A stretch of 64,000 nt of DNA from Dasyornis broadbenti (GCA_013397935.1 VZRN01004398.1:786927-850926); one strand, 5' to 3'; positions 35,801 through 49,495 are shown, counted from the stretch's first letter. Numbers and translations: made by a program. The notes: a model not told the origin generated them from the letters alone.

Positions 35801-38006
35801 AGAGGTGACAAAGATGTGAGATGCTGTTGTAGATGGGAGCTGAGATGTGCTGGGCAGAGGAAACTGCAGTGCCTCATCTGACGGCAAAGAACTGAAAATG
35901 GCAGATATTGCATGATTTTCTTACTACTTCAGAGTGGGGAGATGACTATCATAAACGATCCGGGTGTGGGGCTCAGTAATCCAGCCCTTTCCTTGTGCAA
36001 TAACTACTTGCTAACAACTTCTCCCTGCTTTCCCTAAATGCTGTGTTTGTTTCCTGGTGATAATTGTTGTACTCTGCCCTTGAGTTTACTCTCTCTTCCT
36101 AAGGTGGCATCCCAGCGCTGATTAAAGAGTGTAAGTCATCTGTTTAATACTTTAATGACCTGTTGTGTCCTTTGAGTCCTGACATTGCACGGTGCATCGG
36201 CAAATCAACAATGCTTGGCTTGGTGCCTGTGATTTAATTAGAAATCCTCAAGTTTTATTAGTTTACAGCCATTCTTTCCCACTTAATCAGAGTCTAGCAA
36301 ATAATTCAGTAGAAAACATATGCAGGTTCTGAATTGGCCTTTTCCTTTTATTGGAAAGGTTGAATGACACAGGGCAGTCTTAGGAATTTTCTAGATTTTG
36401 GGCACTCAACCCTTTTCTTGGCTCTGATTCTGCCTTACCACATTCTCTCAAGATTTTCCTGACTGTAGGAAGAATTTGTACTATACTGATAGGTTTGAAT
36501 TCAGGTTGCTGATATCTGATATGGAAAGTTTCTTACTGTGATAGTAACAGTCCAAAAAAGTGCATTTCTGTGGGGTTGTAGTTTCTTAAGATGGGAGGAG
36601 TTAAGGGAAACCTGCTACAGTGCCTGACATCCTTCAATGGGAGTAGTCTCTAAGAAGGGTCACCTTGACAGTTCAGGCATCTTGATGGGTGTGTTCTCTC
36701 TTCACATCCAAAGTGATAGTTGACTGAAAGTGCTTTTGATTTCAGATTAGGTTTTGGGTTGCACCCCTCTATCATTGCCATCCACACGGATGGTCCATTA
36801 ACTTCAGCTCCTGCTTTGCAAAGAAGCCTCAATGTTTGCCCGAATGAAGAACTGAGGCACTGTGACATTTTGGCCTGAGGCCATTTGAGAATCAGCAGAA
36901 CTTGTTTAAATTGTTGAATTCTGTTGATTCTAATCTCTTCTGCTTGTGCTTGAAGAAAATACTCTGAGTGTCAGCTATGCTGCCTATACTGGCAAGTAGG
37001 TGGAGGTTTTTGGCAAGTGTTGTTTGGCCATATACTCCCTAAAGGTTTTCTGAAGGTGGTGACCCACACAAGCTTCTCAGCTGTGCCTGGTTCAGCCTTG
37101 CACCACAGCAGACTGCTTGCATTAAATTTCTATGAAAACTGTGAAGGTCCCTTGAGAGTAATTTGCTTTTTGAGTACTTCAGCTTCTGCTCAGCTAATCT
37201 GAAACAAGAATCTGCAGGTTTGACCAAAAGTTTTGCAGAGGAAGGTGAATCCTCCTTCCCGTCCCACCAAAGGACATTTACTTTGTCATCTGAAGTCTGT
37301 GTTTCAAGAGTGTTGCAACAAGCTCTGGGTCCAGCTTTGTTCAAGCTGTATAGTTTGCTTTTCCCATTGCACACTCATGGGGGTGTCTGTAATTTAGTTG
37401 TCAGAGCTCAGGAGGTAAATTGAAAGCCCATTCATTACCCACCTGCTTTTGTGCAGTAAAGAAGTCAAACTTTAACAAAAACGCCCCTTTATCTTGATGG
37501 CATCTACAGACTTAGTGCAGGTTCTGTTAACTCTTTTATGTTTTCTTTATTAATGCTGGGTACCTGGCTGAGAATATTAATACATAGGAGGTACAGCACT
37601 TGGGTGGGTATCTGAAAAACAAGGCAAAACTGGATAAAGCCAGTTAAGTAATTAACAGTATTCAGCTATTTCCTGTATGCTGTTAATGCACTGTCCTGAG
37701 AAAACAGATTGGAAATTCAGAAAGCTCATAAGTATTTGGGCTATGTCAGTGTTTCTGCTAACAAATGGCTTTTTAAAGCACCCTTCTTAACTCTTGGTCT
37801 TTAAAGCAGTGTGTGTTTGGCAGAGGTGGGGCACCAATCTGCCATAATTCTGCAGGTATCCTTCCAGGGTTCCATTGTCCTTCCAGCTTGCAGGCTCCTA
37901 ATCGCATGCTTTCCTCTGTTTCCTCACAAATATCCAATTTTTTTGTTTTTTCCTATCTCGAAGGTTGATTATGCTGCTTAGCTTTGGAACCTGAAGCAGC
38001 AGATCA

Positions 38007-38225
38007 TAGAATCACAGGATGGTTTATATTGGAAGAGACGTTTAAAGCCACTCTAGTCCAACCCTATGCAATGTGCAGAGTCACCTTCCACTAAACCACA
38101 TTGCTCAGGGCCCCATCCCAGCTGCCTTTGAATGGTTCCAAGTTTAGTGCATCTGCCACTGCTCTGGGCATCCTGTTCCAGTATTCACCATGCTCACAGT
38201 GCTGTATTTTTCACTTGTCAGAGTG
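38007..38225 (-). mobile_element. CR1 LINE 3'-end fragment
   Basis: Plus strand reads ATAGAATCACAGGATGGTTT, GGAAGAGACGTTTAAAGCCA, CTAGTCCAACCCTATGCAAT, GTCACCTTCCACTAAACCAC and GGGCATCCTGTTCCAGTATT, the reverse complement of a CR1 3' end. About 220 bp survive. Confidence 0.88.
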
Positions 38226-38589
38226 GAAACTTCCTGGTGTTTTGTGCCAAGGCTGGCGAGCAGGAGGCCGTGCCTGGTGTGCCCACTCTCAGCCCAGGTA
38301 GCCACGAGTGCTCATCGCTGCCACAGGCAGAAGAGGTGATGGAAAGAGGCGCTTGGAACACTTAAACTGAAAGTCCCCATGACCTTTACGCTTAGCACAG
38401 GTTCTGCTTGAGTAATTGTGTCCATTTCAGATATTGGCACATCGCTGTGTGGCAGCGTGGGAGCTCCGCTGGGTCTGCATGGGGTCTGTTCCAATCCACC
38501 CCATCAGATCAGAAAAATGGTTTGCTTTGTATTTTTCCCCTACTTGTTTTCTGCACAGGTTAAAACTCTCATACCTCTTGGGGTTGAGG

Positions 38590-38650
38590 GGTTAGCACTA
38601 GATGGTTTTTAAGGTCCCTTCCAACCCAAACCGTGCTGTGACTCGATGAT
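38590..38650 (+). mobile_element. CR1 LINE extreme 3' end
   Basis: TAAGGTCCCTTCCAACCCAA followed by ACCGTGCTGTGACTCGATGAT is the sense-strand CR1 terminus. It lies only about 365 bp from an oppositely oriented CR1 copy. Confidence 0.85.
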
Positions 38651-40884
38651 TTGCACAGAGCAGGTTGATACTGCACTCCTCCCGCTGGGTGGTGAAATGA
38701 ATAATAAACAGCAAAGCAAAGTCGAGGGATCTGCTCTGTAAGCCTGAGCACACCTTGCTGGGTGGCTCACCTGTGCACCTAAAGGTTTGATGGTTTGTTT
38801 GCCTTTGCTCTAAAAGGTCCTAAGCAAGTTGTAAGAGGAAAACTTCAGAAAACGGCCTTTCTTGCAGTTTCTCAAAATCCACTTCAATTATTGGCCTTAT
38901 AAGGGATTTCTGACACTCCTGCTCTAGGATGCACTATTTCAACTGTTTTTTAGTGTGCTCGCCCTCCTTGCAGGAGGCCTGCTACACTAACTTTGGCTTT
39001 GCCATAGTAAGAGATGATACAAAACTTGGTACAAAGTAACCATGAAAATATAAAAAGCATTCCCTAACCCTAATGTGGAAAAAACACATTTAACGCTAGT
39101 TTTTGAGGGCGTGTCACTGAAGTGCGTGTCATGGGTCAGCATCTAGCTGGATCAGGCTGGCTCCAGTGTAACACTGCCTGGAATGGGATTAATTTTGAGA
39201 GGCTGGAAACCTGCTCCAGTTATTCATGTGCCTAAAGTGGTCAGGTTTGCAGTGAATGATTGACTGGGTGGGAGAGTTTGAGAGCAAAGTTGTTTTTTTT
39301 TCCCCGTGTGGAATGGTTTCAAAGTGCTGTTCTCAGGGAATGCACACCCTCTTACATAATCTTGAATCAAGCAAGGTTGTTGTTTTGGGAACCTGAGTCT
39401 GAAAAATATTAGACTAAAACCTGTCTAAAAAAAAGCCCCCACCAATATTGGATGGATGCCCTAATTTAATCTCTCCTTACCCCAAGAAAATGGTTTACCA
39501 GCATCTTCTCTGGCCCTGCTTGTGCTTTGATGTTGTTGGGACAGTAGCTGGCTTTGCAGTGGGCAGAGAAGGTGACAATGGGGCTGCAGTGATAAATACA
39601 CAGCTGCAGGGGAGAGGGGGAAGAAAATGGCTTATTTTTGCTAGACTGGCCACGAATGCCGTTAGCTTATTTCTCAACTCAGTGGGCAGTCAAAAGCAAT
39701 AAGCAGTCAGGTGTATTGTCCAGGCAGCTGGGGCTCCACTCTCCTCTGACCTATGTGTACCGCGAAAGATGGTCCCACAAACAGCTCTGCAATCCAGCCG
39801 AGTTGCTTGGCAGTCTTTAATAATGCTCTGCGCTTGCTCTGCAAAACTGTTTAGTTTGCTAATTCCTGAGGCTGGAGTTAAAGAAGGGATGAGAGGGCAG
39901 GGAAGCTGCATTCCTCTTCCCACTTAGTGAAACACGGGCCAAATCTTTCCTGTGCTGGAGTCTTAATTTGCAGGACAGAAAATCTCTTTCACCTTAATCT
40001 GTGCTAGAAGTCAGAAAATATTCACTGTAATATTGCACAGATACTTGGAAGATATCCTGGACCTAAAGCTGTGATATGTTATATCTGACCTTGGGAGGTT
40101 TAATACCGAGTCAGAAAAGCTGCTGCCCTATGACAGCCTTGATCCAGTTCACCTTTGGTGCTGGTTCAGATTTGCAGACGGATCTTTTTGGTGTGGGTTG
40201 TATGGGCACCTCCTCACTCCTGTCAGGGATTTGAGCATTGACTCCTGCAATGGCCATAACCTCTGCTGTTTGCCCACTTCCTCTCTGTATTGAAGCCCTG
40301 GGAGCCCTGTAGTGATCAGCAGTGCTGGGATATGCACACAGAGCTTGTCTGGAATTCCATTGCCCCCCATCTGCCTCCCAGGATCATTCCTGTTTGCACA
40401 CGGTGCACCTCTGCCCCACCAGAACTGTCAGTAGCTTTACACCAATTTCATCTATCTGCAAGTGGATGTCAGAAATTTGAGAGAAAAAAATGTTCCTATA
40501 TAGAACTGCTGAATGAATGAGCTTAATATGAGCAAGCACTGTGTGCTTTTAAGCAAGAAAAGATGCTATATCTCAAAGCTTTTACTGTTAAAAATGAAAA
40601 ATCTGAAGTAGCTTTTTTTTTAGGCTAACTGAACAATGTTACAACATTGAAGATCTCTCAATGTGTAGATGAAGCCCTTCCACATGAAGCCCTTCTCAAG
40701 AACAGGCTGATCAAATAAACATGGTTTTATAATGAAAACTGGCCTAGTTCCTTCAGAGCTCTCCCAAATACCAGAAGGAATTTGATTTCTGGAAATAGGA
40801 AGAAGGACCTGTGTGGTTCTGAGTGCACATGTGTTTTGGGGGTTTTTTTGGTTGTTTTTTTTTTGTGGTTTTTTTTTTTTTTTT

Positions 40885-40915
40885 NNNNNNNNNNNNNNNN
40901 NNNNNNNNNNNNNNN
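40885..40915. other. Assembly gap (31 Ns) in a poly-T tract
   Basis: Thirty-one undetermined bases flanked by T-runs on both sides (40871-40884 and 40916-40920, with more T/G-rich sequence before). The gap probably marks a homopolymer the assembly could not resolve; its true length is unknown. It lies inside METRNL intron 2, so coding sequence is unaffected. Confidence 0.95.
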
Positions 40916-42221
40916 TTTTTAAGGACTCACTTAATCTTTGATCTGTCATTACTCCACTCTCAGGGTTTAACTTTAACCAGCCACTTGTTTCTTAATTCTA
41001 TTCCTCTGCTCGGTAGGAGGCTTTAATGGACCGGACCAAAGGCGAGGGAGGGAAGGCTTTGTGTTCCTGGCAGGTTTCCAGCCTGGTAGTAGATGCTGGC
41101 TCCAGCCTCTCCTATAGCCCTGGCAGGGCCGGGGAGAGGTGCTTGGCTGCACAATTTCCCCTGGGCATGGGAGTAAAAAACACCTTACTTGTTCGTTTTC
41201 TGCCGTGCAAGCACTGCATGACAGCTCAGCTGAGTGCTGTGTTAGCTATTGGAGACAAAGCCCAACTTTATAACTCCACATTTTCCTAGATCTGACTTGT
41301 GCATGCTTTTACAAGGCTTTGGCGTGAGATTTTCTTTAGAAGAAAGAAGAAATACTTTCAGAGAGAATTTTGGAAGGGAGTGAGTCAAGCCATAAATTTT
41401 TGTGGATTTTGAATAAGGGAAAGTATTTGTTTTGGTCCTGTACAGCAGGTGGGCAGCAGGGGTGCAATGCTGCAGCTGCCTGTGCTGGCACGTTCTCATA
41501 GGGTGACAGCGAGGGAGACTCTGCCCCGGCCCTTCTGCTGCAGGTCAGAGGCGATCCTGGCTTCCAGCAACTCATTTCTCCTTACACTTCCCATTCCTAA
41601 TCCCCCTCGGGCAGTGGTCATTTGAGGAAGGGGAGAGGCGTTTTCTGTGAGATAGACAAATACAGCTACTTTTTTATGGCTTTATAGTGGTGTCTTGTGC
41701 ACGTAGAGCAGCAGAAATTCCCAGCAGTTATCTTGCTGCCAGCTTTTCCCTTTAATTGCAGTTAGGGAGGGAGAACGGGAAAGCAAAAAAAGCAGATGCC
41801 TACAGGTGCTGCTTGCACAGGAATGTGGGCTGGTGTGGTTGCACAGACTCTTCTTGTTTGCTGGGCTCTGCTGCTGCAGTGCAGAGAGGGGAATTTAACT
41901 GGCCATCTGATCCGCTGAGTGGGGCTTTTTGGACACAAGATGTTGCAGACTTGACTGTAACTGAGGGTTTTTATAGAGCTGTGATGCAATGGGTAAGTGT
42001 AGGAGCTGGGCTGGCAGTTGGCACTGATCCAGCCCTCGTTCTGTCTCTGCCCACCCCAGCGCTGGGCTTTGCTGCGGAGGAGAAAGAGGAGGGACAGAAA
42101 GAAGTGTCTTGAAGCTATGACACTTCTCTTAATTTCTCCTGGGTTGATGCAACTCATGCATGGAAGCAGAGTTCAATAGTATCTAATCCTGCTTAAATAA
42201 AAACTGCTCTGTGAGTTTTCT

Positions 42222-42245
42222 TTTGTTGTTGTTGTTGTTGTTTGT
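42222..42245. repeat. (TTG)n microsatellite
   Basis: Seven or so TTG units inside METRNL intron 2. Confidence 0.85.
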
Positions 42246-43204
42246 TTCATTTTGTTTTAAATTTTGAACAAATGACTGTTATTCTAGCTGACCTTTCAGC
42301 TCATTTGTTAGAATGGGTGCTGCATCGTGGAACAGCAAAAAGGCATCAACTCTGCAATCCCAAAGGATCCCTATGTGCTCTGTATCTGCTGAGCCAAGTT
42401 TCAATTTAAAAGCTCTTGCAAATGGAGCTTGCCTAGTACCAAATTTCTTCCTCACATTGTTTACATAAATAGTTAGTCTTTGATACTTAGGGACTTTAAT
42501 ACCCTCTTGGAAGACAGTTCTGTGAAAAGATAAATTTCTGGTTTATGATCTCTTGTCCTAACGTTTCTCAGAACACAAAGGTCATCACATCTCTAATGGT
42601 GAGGTTTTACAATATGCTTTTTTTATTCTTTCTTTGCAGGAAGGAAGTGGTGTTAATTCTCTTGGCACAGTCCATGCACAGCCTGCGAGAGTCTGCAGTT
42701 CATTAAACTTATTTGCAGGTTTAAATTGTTCTTGGCCAGTGTCTATATTTTCCAAGTCACTTCTGGAAACTTGTACATATGTGCAATTTGAACTGAGTGT
42801 TAGACATGAGCTAAGGCAAGGAATGGGTGCTGACACTTCCATTTCTGAAGGAGTAAAATCACCAATATCCCTTCTTCATACAGAGAGGTCAGGGAAGGAT
42901 GTCCATTCCAGCATGATGATGATGTTTCTGTTGCTTCATCACCGTCTTGTCCTGTACCAAATCTTGGCTGTGTTGTGCCTGTAAGAAGAAGAGAATCTGA
43001 GTTTTGTATCTGTGCTCATGATTCTTGTTCCAAGTTCCCTCTTTTGCTCAGCACATGGGCTCAGATTAACTTTCTGGCAAATAGGGGGATGAACAGTTCT
43101 GCCTGCTGAAGAGCACTGAACTCTTTCACTGTGTTACTCATTGCATTAACCTTATATTCATCAGAGAAGTACAGTCCCTTTGGAGACCTCATTACAGCCT
43201 TGCA

Positions 43205-43530
43205 GTGCTTAAAGGGGGCTAACAAAAATAAGGGAGAGCGTCTTCTTACATGGGCAGAAAATGATAAGGGGCAACAGTTCTAAACTAAAGAAGGAGAGAT
43301 TTAGATTAGATGTTAGGAAGAAATTCTTTACTCTGAGGATAGTGAGGTTACTGGCACAGGTTTCCCAGAGAAGCTGTGGCTCCCCCATCCCTGGAAGTGT
43401 TTAAGGCAACGTGGGATGGGCCTTGAAGCAACCTGGGAGAGTGGAAGGTGTCCCTGCCCGTGGCAGGGACTGGGAACAAAATGGTCTTTAAGGTCCCTTC
43501 TGTCCCAAGCTGTTCTGTGATCCTGTGGTC
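43205..43530 (+). mobile_element. CR1 LINE 3'-end fragment
   Basis: Sense-strand CR1: AAAGGGGGCTAACAAAAATA, AGATTTAGATTAGATGTTAG, GAAGAAATTCTTTACTCTGA, TTTCCCAGAGAAGCTGTGGC, CCCTGGAAGTGTTTAAGGC, TCTTTAAGGTCCCTTCTGTC and the ending TTCTGTGATCCTGTGG. It is about 325 bp and is the best preserved copy in the window. Confidence 0.95.
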
Positions 43531-46379
43531 CCATGTCTGGGGCTCATTAATCCAGAGGGCTGGGATCAGTGCAAGTGCAACTCTCCTCTTTGTTCCCTGA
43601 CTCGGTGTTTTCCTCCTGACATGCTGGAAAAAGTGCAGTGCTTGCAGAAAGCCCTGTAATCCTATCCCATGCAAAGACAGGAAAACCTTGTAAAACAAAG
43701 GAGTGGTGAGAGAGCTCCTCTGTGTGTTGTGACAGGGTGTCAGTAATTTCCAGCCCAGCTGTGGAGAGGCTCTGTGTCATCTGGCCCTGTTTTCCCTCAC
43801 TGTGTGGCTGCAGGTATTATGTTAAATGCAGGTGTGCTGAATGCAGCTCTGCTGGCCTCAGCTCCCTGCCAGCACCTTCCTTTTAAACATGAGATGCACT
43901 GACAGTGCAGATGCATTGACGTAGTTTAGGTGGTGTTTCGGTGTGGGGGTTGTGGGGGTTTTGAGGTTGAATGTTGTTTTGGCTTGCTCAGGAAGAGCCT
44001 TCTGAAGTGTTGAGGAAAGCTGAGGTGTATCTAGAAAGAAAAGGCCTAGTCACAGCCTGGTAAACCAGAGTGGTTATCGAATTCTTGTCCACCTCTACTG
44101 CAAAGTAGCAGATCTTTTTGTTTGGGGTATGAGCTGTGAGAAGTTTGCTTTATGGAAGAAATGTCCCTTCAGAGAGGATGCACAGGCATACTTAAGAAGA
44201 AATAATTACAAGGATTTATTTCACTTTATAATTAGTTAAAGCAGGATCAGGGCAAGATTTTTTTTTTTCTTGCTCATATGATATTGGTCCCTAAACTCTT
44301 GTCTCCCAGCTAAATCACTGATCCAGTAAGCAGTTGAGACATAATAAATTTTGCTTAGGACTCAGAAGAATAATGGAGAAATGCACCATCATTGGAGCAA
44401 CCATATCTCTATTTTAATAATCTGCTCTCAGAAGTCTGTACTCTCTGTTTCCAGGAAGGAGACTCATCCTATGATGCCCTTTCCAGTATGGTTGCTGCCA
44501 GCAAGAGCTGCCAATTACAGAGCTGCTAGCAAGAATTTGAAAGGTGTGGGTGGGTGTCTTTGTTCTGTATGAACTAACACTGATATCAGGCTGAGGGAGG
44601 TGGGTCTGTGGCCCCACGTGGATATGGCTGAAGGTGCTGCAGTATGGGCTGGCTTGGCTTAAATCAACCTGAGCTGCAAAAAAACCCATCTGAATGTCTT
44701 GAAAAGACTACTTGTTTTAATCAAAAGATTTAAGCCTAAAACTAACAGAAAATAATGCTTCAACCCTACCTAGACCTCCTTGGTGGCTTCTGATACTTAA
44801 AAAGTCTGATTGCTCATGAAAGGGTTATTCAGAAATACTGAGGTGTAGGTGATGTGTGCCACAGAAGCACAGATAATGAGCTCTGTGTTTTCCTTCCCCA
44901 CCATCCACACCTCCACCACACCGCACGCGTGCACCCACTTCTTCACAAAACCAAAGGGTATTCCTCGGTGAAGTGGTTTTCTGCAATTGCTTTGTGTTAA
45001 ATATTTTCACTTCTGCTTAAAATGTGTCTCTTCCTGTGTGTGCTGCTGGCGCGGGGGTGGATGTTCAGCACAGCCTGCCTGGGGACATAGGATGGGGAAG
45101 GTGTTTTGGGCTCACTGAGTAGACTCTTGGGATGGTGTGGAGAGACCTGCAGCCTGGCTCATCCGGTGTTCTGAGAGCTAGGAGGTTGTAGAGCATCTTG
45201 AGAAAAATCAGGACAGGCAGAGGAAACTTCTTGCTTGTGAGTTGGAAGCTGGTTTTGGGGTAAGGTAAGGTCAGTTGGACCCATGGGTGGCTGTTGAAAC
45301 ACAAATGTTTCAAAAGAAGATCAGGCCCCTTCATGTGGTTTCTGTGACGCCTGCAGCCAGAGCCAACGCGTCTCGGTTGAATGTGTCCTGCAGGGAGCTG
45401 TCATCCTAAACCATGACCATGGCCCTTCCTTAACCCCCACCTCCTCTTTCCCGAGGGAAGGAGGGTTGTGTGCACACAAACTAAAGGAGGAAGGGCTGGA
45501 GCTGTGTGTGTGAGCTGAGAGAGGACAGTGGCATCAGCCACCCCTCTTGAGGCAGTGTGCTCAACTGCAGCACGAAGGGGGCACTCAAAGGGCCCACAGT
45601 ACCCTTTCTGGACAGCCCAGCTCCCTGGTGCTGGTGGAGCTGGGGACCACGTGAGGCTCACGGCATCTCCTCAGGGCACATCGCTCTCTCTTACCAAGCG
45701 CTTCTGCCTCCCTGGGGAGAGGTCCAGGACAGGACCAGCAATGTGTTTGGCAAAGCTGTTGGCCAACAAGTGCGGCCTATTGTTAGTATGGCCTAGCCCT
45801 CCTCAGTAACATCAGGTTCAGAGGGCAAATCGCTCAAAGCAGCTGGGACACGACTGCTGGCTTGTGAGGAATGATGTAATTACATCTCCCTCTGCGGGGA
45901 GGTGAATAGAGAGGCCTTTGGAGGCACTGGACTGGGGGATTGCAGGGAGGGGGCTGCCTCAGGTTACTTCAGGTCAGGATACTGTCAAAACCCATCAAAG
46001 GCACTCCCGGGAGAGCTGGCAGCCGATGCGCACAATGCAGGCTTTGTGCCACCGGTGTTAAAGCTGAGTTACAGGCATCTGGGCTTTAGAGGACTTCAAT
46101 AAAATGTTGCTTTTCTATCTTTTTTTCTCCTACCTTTCCCCTGCTGCTTTATCAATTAAGGCTCTTTGGCTTATCAAGTTTAAAAGAATTAGAGTAGCTG
46201 ACGTTGATATTGTTGCAAGTTCATAGACTCCCTTTTGGATGCAAAGACCTGGGCAGCCCTCAAGACATCCCCAGGGAGTTAGGATCGGCAAACACAGCTG
46301 TCTTGTTTAGTAACCAGGCCTAGTTCCCCATAAAATGAACATCTTCACTTGCTGTGCATGAGTGAAGTGCTTTTCTTGG

Positions 46380-46456
46380 GTTTTTTTTTTTTTTGTTTTT
46401 TTGGGTTAGTGTTTCTTTTTGTTTGTTTGTTTGTTTTGTTTTGTTTTGGGTTTTTT
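46380..46456. repeat. Poly-T and (GTTT)n repeat
   Basis: T-run followed by GTTT units and a GGGTTTTTT end. It is the likely mirror of an A-rich tail or a simple repeat expansion. It gives an artefactual Phe-rich open frame. Confidence 0.85.
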
Positions 46457-47499
46457 AGTTATAAGGATGCTTCCTGTTCTAGCTTGAGGTGTGTGTGTGT
46501 TGTTTTGACCTATGGATGGAGCAGAGCACCTGCTGCCCAATCCAGAGGGAGTGAGTACTGAACTGCAGCTCAAGTCATGAACTTCTGTCTTAAACACACA
46601 GATTCCTTCATAGCTGTGATTCAAAAGTGTAGGCATTGCCACCTCCTAAGGATTTAGTTTCTTTTATGAGCCTTTATAAGAATGAGGCTTTGGTTGTAGC
46701 CAGCGGATGTTATTTGCTTTTTAATGGTCCATTTACCTCAGCAGTAATCCTTCACAACTTGTTTTCCATCTGTGCTTTCATACCTTGTTTTTGCCACTCG
46801 CAAAATCTATTTGATACTCTGTGAATGCAGATGTGGGAGTCGTCCCACAGAAGAGGATTTTTGGTCTTCATTTTTCTGGTGTTGCAGAGATGGGTGGTGG
46901 AAAATGGTTGTTAAAGCAACTCATATGCCACCACACTGCGAGTCAGCTGGAGCTGAAGCAGGTTTTAAGTAATGATCTATTGTGAGCAATGCTGAGCACT
47001 TTTAATTTCCTTTTGTATTTAAAAAGGCTGCAGGATTTTGCCAAGGGTCCACAATTAAAATGATTTGATTCTGTGTATACATGGAGATTTGTTTATTTGA
47101 TTTATTACTGTGTCCATCTATTTAAATGGAAGGAACCATTTTTAAAGTATTTTGTTTTTCATCTTTAATGCTGTTGCTTGTGTTGCACTCCTTTGGAGAA
47201 CAGAAATGCCTTAGTAGTTTCGGTGTTTTCAATTTTCTGAGGGGTTGGATGAGCTACAGAGATGTCTGGTCTAAACCAAGACTGTTTTCACTCAGACTTA
47301 AAAAGGCTGAGATGCCTTTTTATTATGAGGTCTTCGCAAAATGAAATGTCTGAAATCCAGCTGTGGGTTTAGAGGATGTCCACAAGCTGTACTTTGTTTT
47401 GGAGCTTGTGTCCATGTGAAAATACCATGGGATTTGTGCAGATTTGCAAGTTCCCTCTATTTGATTGATCTGAGTCAGGTCCTGATTTGGACAGAGGGA

Positions 47500-47740
47500 A
47501 GCTGGGGAAGAAGGACTTTTGCCCTGGATGGATTTGGATCCATAGTAGGATGTTTAGTGACAAATACATTAAGACTTGCCCAGGGAAGTGGTGGAATCAC
47601 CGTTCCTGGAAGTGTTCAGAACGTGTGGATATGGCACTTGGGGCCAGGGGTGAGTGGTGAGCATGGCAGTGCTGGGTTAACAACTGGGCTCAATGACCTT
47701 AAAGGTCTTTTCCAACTGAATGATTCTGATTCTGTTACAA
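47500..47740 (+). mobile_element. CR1 LINE 3'-end fragment
   Basis: Sense-strand CR1 with GCCCAGGGAAGTGGTGGAAT, CACCGTTCCTGGAAGTGTTC, GCTCAATGACCTTAAAGGTC, TTTTCCAACTGAATGATTCT. Start is uncertain because the 5' side is diverged. Confidence 0.85.
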
Positions 47741-48230
47741 TTTTCTTTGTCAGATGAAACTTGTATGTTTGGTCTAGCCACTGATCAAAATATCTTGAGT
47801 CTGAAACTTTAAGTATCTTTATCCTGAATTTATTCTTGTAGTTCGGTTATGTCTAGGCTTCATCTGGTTCTGCATGTTTCATTATATTAAACATTTTCCA
47901 AACTCTTCTGAAAAAGAGAGCTGAAATAACACATGGGGAAAGAAGGGCAGGAAAGGCTGGCTTGTTTCTGAAAGCCCTGGAGGCTTTGAAACTAAACAGA
48001 AATGTGATTGATCCAGATGCTATTTTGCCTATTCCTTGTCTCTTCTTTTGGGGCTTTTTAAGCTCCTTGAATTATTCCTTCAAATATCCCTGCCCAGAAA
48101 TGTGCATTTTACGTTTCCTTTTATCCTGTTAAACAGTGTGTTACACTCTGTATGAATCATCTGACTGGAGAAAATCTGGTAGATTTGGTTCAATAATCCT
48201 TTCTGGATCACTGCCTTTCTGGGTGCTTGG

Positions 48231-48311
48231 AAAAAAACAAACAAACAAACAAACAAACAAAAAAACAAACAAACAAAAAAAAAAAAACAAAAAAACAAAC
48301 CAAAAAAACCC
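48231..48311. repeat. (AAAC)n and poly-A repeat
   Basis: About 80 bp of AAAC/ACAA units and A-runs. Complementary in composition to the GTTT tract at 46380-46456 in the same intron. The Lys/Gln/Thr-rich open frame is an artefact. Confidence 0.9.
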
Positions 48312-49495
48312 CATTTGCCGTGTCTTATGTCAGAGAGTGGCTTGTGGTGTGTAACAGGAGGGCTGCTGGAGCATCAGAGGCACCAGCTGCCCTTACCAAA
48401 GACAAACTTAAATCTCCTTTCAAGTGCAATGGGTAAACTTTGCAGCTCGGGGAGAGGAAGACCATGAGTATTTGGGAGTCTGTTAACTAAGTGTTTCCAG
48501 ATGCTGAGGCTCAAAACCTGAAATTTTGGGGGGTGGGGAGAAGCGGGGTAGCTTCAGTTTGCAGTTTGATGATGAACTGTGTGATGGAATCTCATCATCC
48601 AATCTTCTCCAGTGGGAGCCCTGCTTTTCTGGAGTTTGTGCCTGTGCTGACCCAGGGTTTCCATTTTTCTGAATGATGTGCTGAGATGATACCAGGTGAC
48701 AGACAAGGTTCTGATCCTTGTGCCACTGTGGACAGGCTCACTGAGCATTGCCAGGCAGGGCAGATCCTGATAAGCAAATTCCTGAACTCAACAGGGTGTT
48801 ATAGAAACATCTGTATTGCAACTACAGCACCTTCTCCTCAGAAATATCTGGCTGAGTACAAAGAGGAGCCACATTCTTGCATTGATTAGATTAGTGCAGA
48901 TATCCAAATGTTTCCAGCAGTACAGGAAATGGTCTTTGTGCTGCTCGAGCTCAAACAGATATGGGCTCGAGTTTCCGCTTTGCCTCAACGCCCTCCAACA
49001 CATGCATTGGGGTTTTTTCCTTCCCTCTCTGCCCGCCCCACTCTGTAACCTCCTGCATCTTTGATGTGGTGATGACTAAATAGCCCAACAGCACTTGATA
49101 GAAACTGTAAGAGAGAAGCTTGGCTCTCCGAGTATAAAAGACATGATCTGAAAGCCTTTGAGTGAATTTACAGCAGAGCACCCTGCAATTGCATCCCGCA
49201 GTACCAAAATATATTTTGCATAAGTGCAGGGAGTACATGCAGTGTTTGCGAGACAATATAGCCCAGCAGGATTGGTAAGAGATCCATGTTCCTGCATAGG
49301 TACAAAAATCCCATGGAGGCTTTGGGTTAACTAGGGTCAGCCCCCACTTCTTGTAGTGGTAGAGATGCCAGACAGGTCTTTGGACAGATTGTGGCCATGT
49401 TGTGTGTATTTGTCAGCCACGTTTTTGTTTAGTTTGAATGCTGTATTTATTTACTGCTGTCTAGTCCTTTGCTAATTGTGACCCTTCCTGTCCAG

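Larger units (their letters stand above)
32828..49495 (+). other. METRNL: METRNL intron 2
   Basis: About 16.7 kb, the dominant intron. It contains four CR1 relics in both orientations (38007-38225, 38590-38650, 43205-43530, 47500-47740), several simple repeats and the only assembly gap of the window. Open frames (for example 41756-42112 and 42634-42984) have no recognisable domain and I regard them as chance. Confidence 0.85.
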
